Source: Monosporascus cannonballus (lineage: Eukaryota > Ascomycota > Sordariomycetes > Xylariales). Taken from it: a stretch of 64,000 bases of DNA. The DNA is taken from positions 1 through 64,000 of the forward strand of contig QJNS01000102.1 of the NCBI GenBank assembly GCA_004154925.1, written 5' to 3'. The translations under genes were made by a program, and so were the position numbers. The notes under the pieces are model-generated. The model worked only from the letters and a program-made list of their open reading frames with translations. It did no database searches and was not told the DNA's origin. Below, piece by piece: positions 24,881 to 35,743 of this stretch; positions within the stretch are counted from its first letter, which is position 1, and every line of letters starts with the position of its first letter.

Positions 24881-26728
24881 ATGGCTGCCGAGGTCTTCTC
24901 CTCCGAGGAGAGGACGGAGCCTTTCACTGCTGAGGAGCTCAACTCGAGGCTCCACAGATCCATTCATGTAGAGGACTTCGGCGAGGCTTACCACGACACT
25001 GTGCCGTTGGACGACCTCGTTGTTGATGAAGACCACCATAAGCAAGGCATACGCATCTTGGTGCGGCCTCTGACTAGGAGTCGCTCAGTGAGCCCAGGGA
25101 ATGATAACTGCCAGTGGCTGGCGTTGCGCGCCGAGGTGGCTGATCCCCAACAGCCCAAAACCAAGGTCCTGGCTGTGACTCAGACGTCCAAGGACATCAA
25201 CTTCTCCATCCGGATACCTGGAGAACATGGCGAAGATGAGAGCCGGCCACCGCTATGGTGCGAATTGTACTATGATCCTGCCAGTGATGGCCTCATTTTA
25301 TGGAACAAGTCAGACGCCCCCATTACGCTTGCCAGGATATCCAACCCAGGTTGGGACGGCGCCAACTTTGACCAAGAAATAGTCCCGGGAAATACCAAGG
25401 AACTGCAGCCGGGTACTTGGAGGATCGGTGTCTTCGACACCCCAGTCCTCGACTTTAGAATCCTGGAGAAACGGCCGGCTACTCTGAGGGTCCCCTGTGA
25501 GAGCCCGCAATCCTCCATCACCGGTAGTAATGACGTCCTCAATTCATCTATGAAGCGTTCCCTATCAGCGGGCGAGGCGGAGAGGCTGAATGGCGGTAGC
25601 GGGAAGAAACTTCGGGTGGAAGACCCCGAAGAGGAGAATAAGGACGGAGTCATCATTTTCCTGGGACCGAAGGATGAATCGCTCGTCTTCCCCCTGCCCA
25701 ATGCCGCTAAGACGAAAGAAGTCGCTCTGCCCAACGGTCATGCTCTATTAGAGCTCCAGAAGGACGAGACTACGTCAATCCCCGGCGGATGCGAAATTGA
25801 CCAGTACCAGCTGACGAAGCGCGACCAGATCGCATCGACGGGCGCCTCCTCGGTCTTCACCGCGGAGCACTCGCAGGTGCCGGACGGCCTCATCACGGTG
25901 AAAGTGCTTAAGACGCGAGTTCCCAACTCGGACGCCAGACCCCCGCAGGAGACGCATAGGAACGTCATCCGCCAGGCCGACATCTGGCTGCGCGAGTACC
26001 AGAGCCAGGAGGACCTGAAGCACGAGTCCATCGTGCGCCTGTACGGCGGCGACGCGCGCTACCTGTCCCTCTACATGGAGCACGTTGACGGCAAGGACCT
26101 GGCGGCGCGCGGCATGTGGCGCGACGCTGCCACGGACCTGTTCCTCGGCGACCGCCGCGATGCCGTGCGGATCCTGCGCGACATTGCAGGCGCCCTCCAC
26201 TACGTGCACCAGCGCGGCAAGATCCACAACGACATCAAGCCTGCCAACATCCTGTACTCGCGCGACCGTGGCGCCGTGCTATGCGACTTCGGCCTGTCGA
26301 CGCGCACCGCCGACCCGGCCACCAACGGCGGCACCCCCTACTACGTGCCGCCCGAGTTCATCGGGCAGCGGCTGCGCGGCGCCGCGTCGGACGTCTGGGC
26401 CCTCGGTGTCACCATGCTGTATGTGCTGCGCCGGATCGCCTTCCCCGACGCCCGCGGCCGCCAGGGCCACCCGCGCCAGCTGTACTGGATGATCGCGGAC
26501 CTCAACCGGAAGCACCACCACCACCACCACCACGGCCGGGGACCCCAGTCGGCTATCGCGCAGATGCAGCAGTGGCTCGGCGAGGTCAACGAGGCCAAGG
26601 CTCGCCTCAACAACCGCGACAAGCTCGAGTTCCTCGTCTCGCAGATGCTGATCCCTAACCCGCACCAGCGCATCACCATGGCCAAGGTCATGGGCGAGCT
26701 CTTTCCGGACGGCACGGTTAAGAAGTGA
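24881..26728 (+). CDS. serine/threonine protein kinase with N-terminal FHA-like region
   Basis: Uninterrupted 615-aa ORF. The ATG at 24881 is chosen because the open frame upstream has only non-ATG codons. Residues about 35-205 resemble the beta-rich, FHA-like N-terminal region of a group of fungal kinases (LWCELYYDPASDGLILWN and similar). A Ser-rich charged linker follows. The kinase domain spans about 295-610. It has a glycine-loop equivalent (STGASSVF), ATP-binding Lys341 (ITVKVLK), catalytic loop IHNDIKPANIL with Asp451, CDFGLSTRT with Asp469, GGTPYYVPPEF and SDVWALGVTMLYVL. All catalytic residues are present, but HND replaces HRD, so it is a non-RD kinase not expected to need activation-loop phosphorylation of the usual type. 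Seven consecutive His residues (545-551) sit in the C-lobe. Third-position GC is very high in the kinase half. Substrate and pathway are unknown. Confidence 0.9.
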   Translation: MAAEVFSSEERTEPFTAEELNSRLHRSIHVEDFGEAYHDTVPLDDLVVDEDHHKQGIRILVRPLTRSRSVSPGNDNCQWLALRAEVADPQQPKTKVLAVTQTSKDINFSIRIPGEHGEDESRPPLWCELYYDPASDGLILWNKSDAPITLARISNPGWDGANFDQEIVPGNTKELQPGTWRIGVFDTPVLDFRILEKRPATLRVPCESPQSSITGSNDVLNSSMKRSLSAGEAERLNGGSGKKLRVEDPEEENKDGVIIFLGPKDESLVFPLPNAAKTKEVALPNGHALLELQKDETTSIPGGCEIDQYQLTKRDQIASTGASSVFTAEHSQVPDGLITVKVLKTRVPNSDARPPQETHRNVIRQADIWLREYQSQEDLKHESIVRLYGGDARYLSLYMEHVDGKDLAARGMWRDAATDLFLGDRRDAVRILRDIAGALHYVHQRGKIHNDIKPANILYSRDRGAVLCDFGLSTRTADPATNGGTPYYVPPEFIGQRLRGAASDVWALGVTMLYVLRRIAFPDARGRQGHPRQLYWMIADLNRKHHHHHHHGRGPQSAIAQMQQWLGEVNEAKARLNNRDKLEFLVSQMLIPNPHQRITMAKVMGELFPDGTVKK

Positions 26729-27303
26729 ACGAAAATAACTTGCCCATATGTTTGTTCACTGTGGCCGATTAAAATACCGAAACGGAATCATCGGTGTTGT
26801 CGCTAATATAAAACGCTATGAAAGACTATCTCTCCCATTGGCTGGGCTCGAACCTACCTATGTCGTTACATTAGCTTGCTTTGGCGGCGTATCGAATACA
26901 GAGAGACTTGGCCATGACGCACATATTTTCGGACGCGCACCCCTAGCTTCCCAGTTTATTGTTATCTTGGTCCAACGGAACCGGCTGGCCTCTACTCTGT
27001 CACTCTAGCATTGGGAAGCGCCTTTACTAGTGTGGTCGGGATGCTATGAAGGCATATCGGATTTGTGAGGGTGCCCGTCTCAGTATGCAACAAGATGTAG
27101 TAAAATGTAAGTCGCTGCGTCATTTAAGAACGATATTTCCACCTTAACACTCTGCGCAATTAGCATTGCCTCGTCTAACCATTGCCGTCTCCGCAGATAC
27201 GATTCATATCAAAGCTTCAGAATTTCTCATCTATCATTTTTCATTTGGAATGCCGCCTCGTTTTACAGTCGTGGCTTTTACTCCGTCATTACACCATTGC
27301 CTC
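26729..27303. other. convergent 3' intergenic region
   Basis: About 575 bp between the stops of the kinase (+) and the BIM1-like gene (-). A B-box-like string at about 26848-26858 was inspected as a tRNA and does not fold as one. No gene was found. Confidence 0.5.
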
Positions 27304-28128
27304 TTAATTAAATCCCAAGCCCGTGGTAAAGACCACCGCCAGTCCGACGAGTGCTGTCATTGTAACACTGCTTGCAGCCACGGCTGCCGCGCTGCCCGGG
27401 GTCTCGGGTTCCTCGCCTGACTCGGATTCACTTGATGACGAGCCAACAATTTCAGCTGTGACTCCAGTTGTGTTAGTGCACTGGTCAACGTTGGATGAGT
27501 TCATATTGGTCCGAAACGTGATATCGGCGCACTGGAAACACTCAGGGTTAGCGGATTCGTCAGAAGTGTCATCTCCTGTTGGAGATTTCCACAGACTCAC
27601 GTTGTAGAGGGCGGAGCCGGAATCGCCGTTGGTGACGACCTGGATGGTGGCATTCTGGCCTTCCCTGACGGTGCCCTCGGGGACGGGCAGCTCCGGGATG
27701 CAGAAGTCACCCTCGCCGGTGACGTTCATCAGCTGCGGCGTGAGCGTGATGTTGAAGTTGGTGACGTTATTACCGAGGCCCAGGTTTATGTACACGTAAG
27801 ACCACGGGTGGTGCAGGTGGAGCGACACGGCGCCGCCGCCGACAGGCCACTCTGTGCGGTTTCCGGCATCGGCCGGCACGTTGGCGCCTGTCGCATCTCG
27901 ATTAGCGGGTCGGAACTCTTGCGCACAGGCGAAGGTCGGCACGGTGAGAGACGGGTAAGGGGTGGTTAGTTGCTTGGTTGCTTACTCACATGGATATACC
28001 CATTGGTCGTATGGGCTGTCCTCTTCCTCGGTCAAGGTGTCAGCGCGCCACTCCGGATAGTTGAGGGCGAAGTGAGCCGAGGCCAGTTTGGCGCCAGCCA
28101 GCAGGATTGCGACGGCTGCGGGGAGCAT
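27304..28128 (-). CDS. GPI-anchored BIM1-like (X325, LPMO-related) copper-binding protein
   Basis: Predicted 217-aa cell-surface protein in three exons: 27990-28128, 27601-27887 and 27304-27531. Introns are GT-AG (102 and 69 nt), each with a CTAA-type branch site. Residues 1-18 are a signal peptide ending ASA. The mature chain would begin at His19 (HFALNYPEWRADT), the N-terminal histidine brace of this family. The second likely copper His lies in SLHLHHPWSYVYINLGLG and the Asp ligand in NCADITF. Further marks are NRTEWPVGGG, GDFCIPELPVPEG and a set of Cys for disulfides. A Ser/Glu-rich stalk and a terminal hydrophobic segment (about 195-217) with small residues before it suggest GPI attachment. 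Family members bind copper in copper uptake or cell-wall roles without showing oxidase activity. Both introns were placed by homology and close in phase. Confidence 0.88.
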
Positions 28129-29321
28129 GGTGGGTGATGCTGATGACCGACGATGGCTCAGACTTATTACGATTGGCTCAAGAGAGTCTTGTTTTGGGAC
28201 GTGGTCGGCTGGTTAATTGGCTGATTAAGCTCCTGAGAGGTGAGGTGGGAGAGAAAGCGTAGGAAGGGGGATTATCGGAGATGGAAAGAGATGCGGCTTC
28301 TGCGTATATTAAAGTCGAGATCTTGGTCCAGTAGGTCCGACCCTGGTTAGCCAGCTTCCCACCTCGTGTAGGTAGCTCATCATACATACAGATAGATGAT
28401 GCCCCATCCCCGCCTTTCTCCAATTCTCGTTATCCTCTTGCCTTATCACGTTACCCAATTCCGATTCCCAAGGTTGGTTTGCTCTAGACACCTCGGTGCC
28501 AATTCGATTGCCTCACCGTCTAGAATACATGTCCCACGGCGGCAACCAATATGAGCAAGTTTTCTACCTCAGCTAGATGTTTGCGTCCACTGTCGAGCAG
28601 CTGGTAGCACCACACCAGAAGGACGCCGTCTGTTGCCGCATCTCATCCAGGGGTATATATGTCGTCCGTGGTACTTGATGAACAGCGATAATCTCAGATG
28701 CAGTCCCCAAACGGCGCTCGACGAGACCGAACCGTGGTACCGCCAGCCGGCCGGGGCCCAGTCCGTTAGCCTGAATGGCCCTATCAGCAGTGCCAGACGT
28801 TAACGTTGGCGTCCGGCATGGCCAGCCGCAGACTTGGCGAGGGCCCCATAGCGGGGTTTAGCGCAAGCCACACCGACGGAGATTCGAGAATACTTGCTCA
28901 AACCTACTCAAATGGCGACTGCAGCTGCGACCCCCAGAGGGTATGCGGGTCTGATTATTTTATGCCTTGTAGACCTACATACAGGAAGACAGAAGGGTGA
29001 TATAAACAACGCCCAGCCATTCCGCGCGATTTTATTCCTGCCTCTCTACATCGCTGTGATATACTTCAAGAAGATACACCTCCATAGTTTCACCCTACTC
29101 GCTACCTGAGCTTTCGGTTGGAGTTTGTTTTGAGTGGCCATGTTTGCTTGTCTGGGTCGAAGAGGGACATTGAAGCAGGCCTCGACTCGGCGTTGCTGAC
29201 TATTTGGTGATCGTCTACTCAATCTGGCCGTCCCGTGGCAAATAAGTTGGCGTGGTAATTATAGTGCTACGTAAGCGGGAAACTCCAATTGATCATCTAC
29301 AGTCTGTTCCTAGTCCTAACT
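28129..29321. other. intergenic, no gene seen
   Basis: About 1.2 kb. The left part is the promoter of the BIM1-like gene and the right part the 3' flank of the next minus-strand gene. Open frames are short and uninformative; no RNA gene was recognised. Confidence 0.45.
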
Positions 29322-30566
29322 CTAGTTCTTCTGCTTCTTGACGGAAGGTCCCTGCTGCTGGTCCTTCCATCCCTTCCTCTTCGAGGTCTTATCTTGATCC
29401 GAGACCTTTCCACCGTCAACGTCGCCATCCCCGTCCTCGTCAGCATAATCATTATCACCTGTTCTAATACGGTCCAAGGCGATCTGGAACATGTATCGCC
29501 CCCTTCTCTCCTCCTCCCCCTCATCGGCCCCCGCTTCCTGTGGGCAAGGGTACGTGAATTCTCTGGCAATCAACGTGACTGATCCAGATGCCATGGCCTC
29601 GTCTCCCATTCCCCGTGTCTCTGGTCTTGCTGGCATTGAACCTGACGTTGGCTTGTGACTGCTGTTGACTCTGACTTTGCCACGAGGCGTTCCAAACTTG
29701 GCTAGGAACTCTGGAGGTATGAACGCGCCGTAGAGTCGCAGTGACTTTTCCTTCTTCTTTTCCCCTATATCTTCATCATCATCCGCCAAGAGCAATACAT
29801 GATACCTCTTGGGCGGTTGCACATGAAATTTAGCAGCTATCTCGTGAGCCTTCTGCGCTAATCCGATCAGTAGCGCCATAATGTAGGGGTGTCGGTTCGG
29901 TATGGATGGAGCGTTTTTGGTTGTCCTTGGTGGATTTAGCCGCTTCATACGGCGTGGTTTCTTGGGCGCAATGGCTTCGGGATCGAGATATGCGAGACAA
30001 GGCAAAGTGATGCTACCGGTGGTACTGTTAGTACTTGTCCGAACAAAAAGAGGAGTAGGTAGGTGCTCACTAGGAGGGATTAGAATCTGAATCCTCGACG
30101 GCTTTCTTCAAGCCAAAAATCTCGGGCCCGGGTAAATAAATAGGGCGAGGAATGGCGCAAAATTCTAAAAAAGTTGATCCCTCATCAGAGCCAAGTCATA
30201 TTCTGCCATAGTCCGGACCACCTTTCGCTGCTTGGCTTCAACGGACTTTCCGCTGTCGAAAAGAGTGCTGCCAAGATCTTGCAGTGAGTCGGGGTGATCG
30301 GTATCATTGGAATGATGTGGATGTTGAGAGATAAAAGTTGCGGAAGATGAGTGGGTAATGAAATGGCAATCAAGACGAACGAGATGTTCTTGGGACCACC
30401 GTAGAGGATGGACCCCAAGACTTGGGTTCCGAGATAATGCATGGATCAATGAGCCGGGCTCACTGTGGGATGATGGCGCCGCCGGAGGTCGAGAGGGTCG
30501 AGAGGGTCGAGAAGGCGAGGAAGGTAATGGCGATGCCGCCGTTGTTGTTCTCGTGGTTATTGACAT
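29322..30566 (-). CDS. conserved fungal hypothetical protein, apparent one-base frameshift
   Basis: Uncharacterised protein of roughly 395 aa in two exons (30071-30566 and 29322-30012), with a 58-nt GT-AG intron carrying a TACTAAC branch site. The N-terminus is Ser/Pro-rich with a short SRP repeat. The conserved-looking core reads MAEYDLALMRDQLF, then in the next frame EFCAIPRPIYLPGPEIFG, GLKKAVEDSDSNPS, PCLAYLDPEAI, PSIPNRHPYIMALLIGLAQ, RYHVLLLA and LRLYGAFIPPEFLAKFGTP. The tail is acidic then lysine-rich, possibly a nuclear signal (KRKGWKDQQQ, KKQK). The two frames meet at a run of six T on the coding strand (30167-30172). One missing T would explain it, so it is either a fresh pseudogene or a homopolymer error. 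An intron ending at that TTTTTTAG is a less likely alternative. The start codon lies about 40 bp from the AT-rich block. Confidence 0.62.
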
Positions 30567-30609
30567 TGTAGCGACTGGAGTTTGGGCTCGCCCAAGTGTT
30601 ACGACATGA

Positions 30610-32600
30610 TCGTAAAGATAAAGAAAAGCTAATAAGTGGAAAAACCGAAAATATGCGTATTTTGCCGTTACCTAGGATTCCTTATTAATTTTCTGCCGAA
30701 TATCGCGTTAATATCTTTATTTTGGACTTGTAGTATATACGTTAATTTTGCAGGCTACGTCTTAAAGTTACTAATTACATAATCTCTTTGTTAACAATAA
30801 GCTAATACCTTAAATACAGGTTTTTAGTCGTCTTTTTTATATACTTTTTTATATTAAAGCTTAAGTAATTTTTTTTCCATCTTTTTACATTATACATATT
30901 TAAGAGCGATTATATAATTGATATAAATAACGATAATAACGATTTTAACTCAAATTATTCTTTTTCACTTTTATATTTTTTTTCTTTATTTACTCGCTAA
31001 TATTAAGCTTATTATCGTTAGTTTTATTTCTAAATAACGGATTATTTCGAGCAGTAAATGGTTTTTAGATTACAAAATGGTTTTCCGAATTAATTAATAT
31101 ACCCTGCGCGTTTTTTTCGCAGTTAGCTATATATTTCGAACAAGCCGATATTATTTTCTTTTTCGATAATTATAAACGATTTTTCGAACATCTTGCTATT
31201 CTTAATTTAAATTACCAAAGCTTAAGATCTTCTTAAATACGCGCTAAATATCGGGTTAAGAATTATAATGGTTAAAAATTTTATTTAACTTTTTCGAAAT
31301 TATTTGCGTTATTTAAAAGGTTGATAGTAATAACGACTAAGTTCGACAAGATGGCGGCGGAATATCGCCAGCCTTATATTTAAAGATTCGAAATCAAACT
31401 CAATAATTTTAAAGCAAGGTTTTTATCGTCGCAACTTTATCGAACAACTTTAATACTAATTTGTATTCGTTTTAAGATATAACTAATTATTAGAATTATT
31501 ATTTTATTAATGGTAGTAATTTCGATAAAAATAAATTTAAAATATAAATTAACATGTAAATATTAACGTTTTTGTTTGCCGCGCTTTTTTACGTTACGTA
31601 TTGAATTACTATATAAATAATAGTAACGTTTTTTTAGAACTTAGCGAATCAATTATTTTGGATATTAAAATGATATGTTATAAAAATTTCGATATTTTAA
31701 ATTATATTACCTAAGATAATAAAGGTATTTAATCGATATATAAATTTATTACACTATAAAAAAATCGAAAATTAATCGAAAATATTTTAGGTTGTTCGAT
31801 TTAAAATTAAAATGTATGCGAATATCTATAATATTAATTACGTCGAATCGTCGAAAAACTGCGTACGTAATATACTGCGAAAATTATAATTTTTAAAATT
31901 TTAAATTTCGTTTCAAGCTTTTTTCTTTTTATATTTATTTTATATTTTCTGAATTTGGTTTTGTTTTATATTATATTAGTACAGAAATTGTCCTTTAAAT
32001 TTTTTAATTAAAATTTATCTTATTACCGTGATATAAATATTGATCTTTTTTTTTACTTTAAAAATTCGGATAAATATCTAAAGTATTTATATTCCGACGG
32101 TTTAAAATAACCCAAAGTAAATAATCTCGAAAATGACAGGTTTACGATATGTTTTATAAAATAATATTTTTTTACTAACGTATAAAAATATTAAAACGCG
32201 TTAAAATTTACAATTTTGATATTATATTTTCTTAATACACAATAAATAAGTTAAAATTATTTTATATACCTAATTATCGATTTAAAACTTTTACTAAAAC
32301 TCATAAAAATATTAACTTTTAAAGCTAAAAACACGTTTTCTATAAGTAAATAATAATTAAAAGAAACTATATACGGTTTAATAATATCTTAATTATTTTT
32401 ACTGAAAATAACTTTTTATTTTTTATAAAAGTTCGAATTATTTGTCGTAAAAAATAATATTATCCCAATTGCAAAAAGTAAAATAATATATAAATGTTAT
32501 ATATTATTATTTTTAACGCTAAAAAATATATATTTTTTAATATATAAGATTACTATGCTACTATAATAAGTATGATTTAAGCTTTTTTTTAAAAAAATAT
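30610..32600. other. AT-rich, RIP-like block without readable genes
   Basis: Composition changes sharply just upstream of the preceding gene. The block is AT-rich, full of TAA/TTA, with CA/TG scarce and most remaining G and C in CpG, which fits RIP-mutated repeats. No LTR, TIR or translatable domain could be read. A slightly GC-richer string near 31335-31375 may be a remnant of a coding repeat. Confidence 0.7.
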
Positions 32601-34860
32601 AATTTTCGGGTTAATAGCTAGCTAGGTCGGCGGTTAACCCGATTTTAAGTAATTAACGAGTAGTTAGGTCGACGACAAAAGTTAGGTCAAAAGTTAGATT
32701 AAGGGCTTCAGAACATGGCGAAACCTTGCGCCAAGCATATAGTTCGGCGGGGTTCTAAGAGATGGACCCATAGGCACGGGCCGTATGCAGCTTATCGAGC
32801 TACTTTCCTATTTAGGAAGTTAAAGGAAAGCCAGCCTACGAAGTAAGGGCACGACGACAGTAATAATTAGAATACAATATATGTATTAAAAACTTGATAT
32901 TAACCTCTATAGCCGTTACGTAGCTTTCTCCTAACTAGGTGTTTGTATAGCCTTACCCGGATACAATCGTCCTTATTCGCAGATGGACAGGGCTCAGACG
33001 GCATCTGCGAATCCCACCGTATATAAAAGTCAACCCATACAGGCGGATCGTCCTCCCTTATCGCCTACTCCCGTCCCTCGTCTAGCTGCTCCTTGTATGC
33101 CGCCCAGCCTCTCCAACCCTATGGGAAATACGGCTCAGGTTTACCTCCGACATCTTAGTACGCGTCTTCCCTCCACATGTACGGTGCGACGTATGTTCCA
33201 GCTGCCAGCGCTCTTGCTCGGTCATCTCCTACGGCAGGTCGCCTTTTGTACTGGATATCCATGTCTCGAGGCAACGCTGCAAATGTATCCTGTCGTGTAG
33301 ACCGAACGCGTGGGTGAGCAGGTGGCAGCAACTGTGGTTGGGGCCGAGGCTGGGACTGAGACGAAACCGAAAGCTGCAGTTGGGGCCGGGGTTGAGGTTG
33401 ATGAGGTGAAAAAGCTGCTGTCTCTGATCCTCTTCCCTGCCAAACGCAGCCGCATATTCATCTGCAGTGCCTTCCAGCACTTCGTCGCTCGGAGCAGGAG
33501 TGCCCGGTAGCGGACCCTCAGCTATTATACCCTGTTTGGCCTGTAGTAAGCTGAGGTGTACCCTGATCCTCTCGCCCTAAAGGTTGATCATAGTTTCCTC
33601 GAACCAGTCTACCCAAGTAGCCGGGGACGAACCATTCGAGCTGTGGGCCGAACTTGATTCGCATAACTTTGATTGGGTCCGGGGTTTTCGGGTCTCACTT
33701 GCTCCATACATCGTTGTACAGCTGTAGCATTTTGGCAGCTCTGTTATCATTTGGGAATAAGTCACTACTAACAGTGCGCGTTCAGGACAGAACATCGAAA
33801 TCCCCCACCCCTTGAAGTTGTATTGGATGTTTGGAGCCCCATGATAGCGAGTCCCAAGCGATATGGATATTCGGAACAAGATACCTGGCTCCGATTTCTG
33901 CCCAGTAACTGTGGGTTAATCGAGTCTGTCTAGGGCCATCCAGATCAAGGAATGAACAGATCAGATCGTGAAGCTCGAAAGGTAACGAAGACAGTGATGC
34001 TGGTGCCGCTCTTTCGCTTTCAGTAAGCTCGATACGCTTCGCTGCGCGCCACGCCCTTAATTCGTTGCGGTGGAGGAAGCGTCGTATGGTCTTCTTGCGG
34101 ATTCGGGAGCGTAGGGAGGATAGTCGATCTCGATACCTCGAACGGGCCTTCCGGCGGGCGAGGTGACGAAGACGTGAAGCTTTCCAGTCTTCAATTTCCA
34201 TAGCCTTTACTTCGGCGCCCAACAACCACGCCCCGCACAAGCCGCTACTAAGGGGTCAGTTTACTGTCAAAATACGGTCAAAATCGTCCAATTCCGTCGT
34301 ATTATTATAGAATTATCTGTTATTAAAGTAGTGGGGCTCTGGAGCGTTGGATTGAAATCTGCCGTGGGGTGCGGGGGTGGTGCCACAGTTTTGTCCCGTC
34401 AGTGTAGCTGGAATGGTTATCCCCGTCATCCTTTCTTATGTAACGGCAGCGGCCTTTTTCAAACAAGAAGACCGACGGGGATATTCAGGTACTTGAGCTC
34501 CATTACAGGTTTGGCGAGGAAGGGTAACCTCGGTTGCATTTGCAGGTAACCGTAATAAAATAGCACAACTTCCTTTGCCTTTCGACCATCTATCCTTTAG
34601 TTTTCCAGGTAGGGAAGAGTTTAGGGTTCAGGAGGGTGTCTTGGGGTGGCCAGGTGGCTGGGTGGTGCTGTCAGGACCAGGGTCCAATGAACTCTCGACG
34701 GTTCTCGGTCTCCTTTCTCTACGTCCCACGCCAAGTCCAAAGAATAGTCCTTTCCTCACACGGCCCTTTAAGTCGCAACATAAAGCTTATGTCATCAACT
34801 TATTTATTAATAGATTTAAGGTAAATAAGGAAACGAAAAACCGCTGTAAAAAGTGTTAAC
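32600..34860. other. GC-balanced island inside the AT-rich block
   Basis: About 2.2 kb of near-normal composition between RIP-like flanks. It holds an F-box relic on the minus strand (32990-34201) and, to its right (34331-34860), anonymous sequence with short open frames that show no domain. The island may be a captured single-copy segment that escaped mutation, or a young insertion. Confidence 0.6.
32990..34201 (-). pseudogene. F-box-like protein gene, truncated and frameshifted
   Basis: A 139-codon frame (33782-34201) starts MEIEDWKASRLRHLARRK. It has a basic helical N-terminus and then an F-box-like stretch (SLSSLPFELHDLICSFLDLD, then ARYLVPNIHI). F-box proteins recruit substrates to SCF ubiquitin ligases. 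The frame ends soon after the F-box, but minus-strand coding signal continues in other frames: FGPQLEWFVPGYLGRLV near 33600-33660, ADEYAAAFGREEDQRQQLFHL near 33350-33470 (read without its first residues), and RGWAAYKEQLDEGRE followed by DDPPVWVDFYIRWD near 33000-33110. Stops separate these parts. I infer one decayed gene of about 400 codons; the link between the pieces is uncertain because two frames look plausible around 33600. Confidence 0.5.
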
Positions 34861-35419
34861 GTTCTTTTAAAAATTTTAATACTGTATTTAAATCAAAATA
34901 ATAAATATTAAAATCGTATAGTTTAAAATATTTTCTTAACAGTATTAATTTTAATTCTAATTCGTAAAATAAATTATTAATATTTTCAAGATATTTAAGT
35001 AATAAATATTAATATTATATACGGGCCTCGAATAATATCTATTATATTTTGATTTTAATATATATTATACGTTATCTCAGCTAGCTCAGACCTCGCTCAC
35101 TTGTAGCTTATATACTACTTTTTTTTTTTAGCCAATTAAAATACGTATCCCCGTAATAAACGAACGAGACCTAAGTTGGAGTTATGCGAAAAAAAAGTCC
35201 GTTTTTCGCATTACCATTAAAATTATTAACTTTTTTCCGATTTTTTTAAAAAATAAATTTTAAATAACCAAAAATTCGTTAATAACCCAAATTAAAGCCG
35301 TTAAATTTAATAGTTTATATACGCCTTAAATATAAGCTAATATACGTACGGGAATTTTTTTAATTTTTTTAAATTAAAATTGGGGCCGATATAGCTAAAT
35401 TTAGTTCTGGGAAATGGGC
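34861..35419. other. AT-rich flank of the inverted-repeat element
   Basis: RIP-like sequence with no gene. A small hairpin GCGAAAAA/TTTTTCGC lies at about 35187-35210. Part of it (TCCGTTTTTCGCATT) matches, inverted, a string at about 35943-35960, so it may be the outer terminal repeat of the element centred at 35580. Confidence 0.4.
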
Positions 35420-35743
35420 AACCGAAACGCCCTTATGGCCGCGACAGCACAATTACCGGTCGCATTATCGTGTACCGGGTGTCCTAGGTATACTTTATAT
35501 GGGGAAAGCCCGTATTTTAATTTTTTTTCGGCCGTACGAGCTATGGTTGTTGTGTTGCAGTTATGAAAAGGTTCCGGATTTAATTAACCGGAACGCCCTT
35601 ATGGTTGCGACGTAATAACCATAACCCGTACGGGCAAAAATATAGCTGAACGGGTTTTTCCCATATTGACTTACCCTTGGAAGGCCTATGGCGAAATGTT
35701 ATATATGGTAGTTGTACTGTCGTAGTTATAAGAGCGTTCCGGA
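35420..35743. repeat. two-level inverted repeat (foldback/MITE-like element)
   Basis: Outer arms 35420-35512 and 35651-35743 are imperfect reverse complements of each other over about 93 bp. Inner arms 35530-35578 and 35588-35634 are again reverse complements over about 48 bp, with a loop of only some 9 bp. A motif close to CCGGAACGCCCTTATGG recurs in all four arms, twice in each orientation. The arms are GC-richer than their flanks. No ORF with a transposase signature lies inside, so a non-autonomous element is likely; target duplications were not identified. Confidence 0.7.

Noticed and set aside
26085..26665. Several 120-180-codon frames over the kinase domain on both strands
   Set aside because: Out-of-frame shadows of the GC-rich kinase exon with Arg/Pro/Ala-biased translations.
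26840..26865. Possible tRNA B-box (GGTTCGAGCCC on the minus strand)
   Set aside because: The bases around it do not form a T-stem, and no A-box or acceptor stem fits at the right distance.
32983..33300. 105-codon plus-strand ORF in the GC island
   Set aside because: Opposite the F-box relic; the minus strand reads more like conserved protein (VWVDFYIRWD), so this is probably a shadow.
34331..34859. Two overlapping plus-strand ORFs to the right of the F-box relic
   Set aside because: Short, overlapping in different frames, no domain or codon preference.
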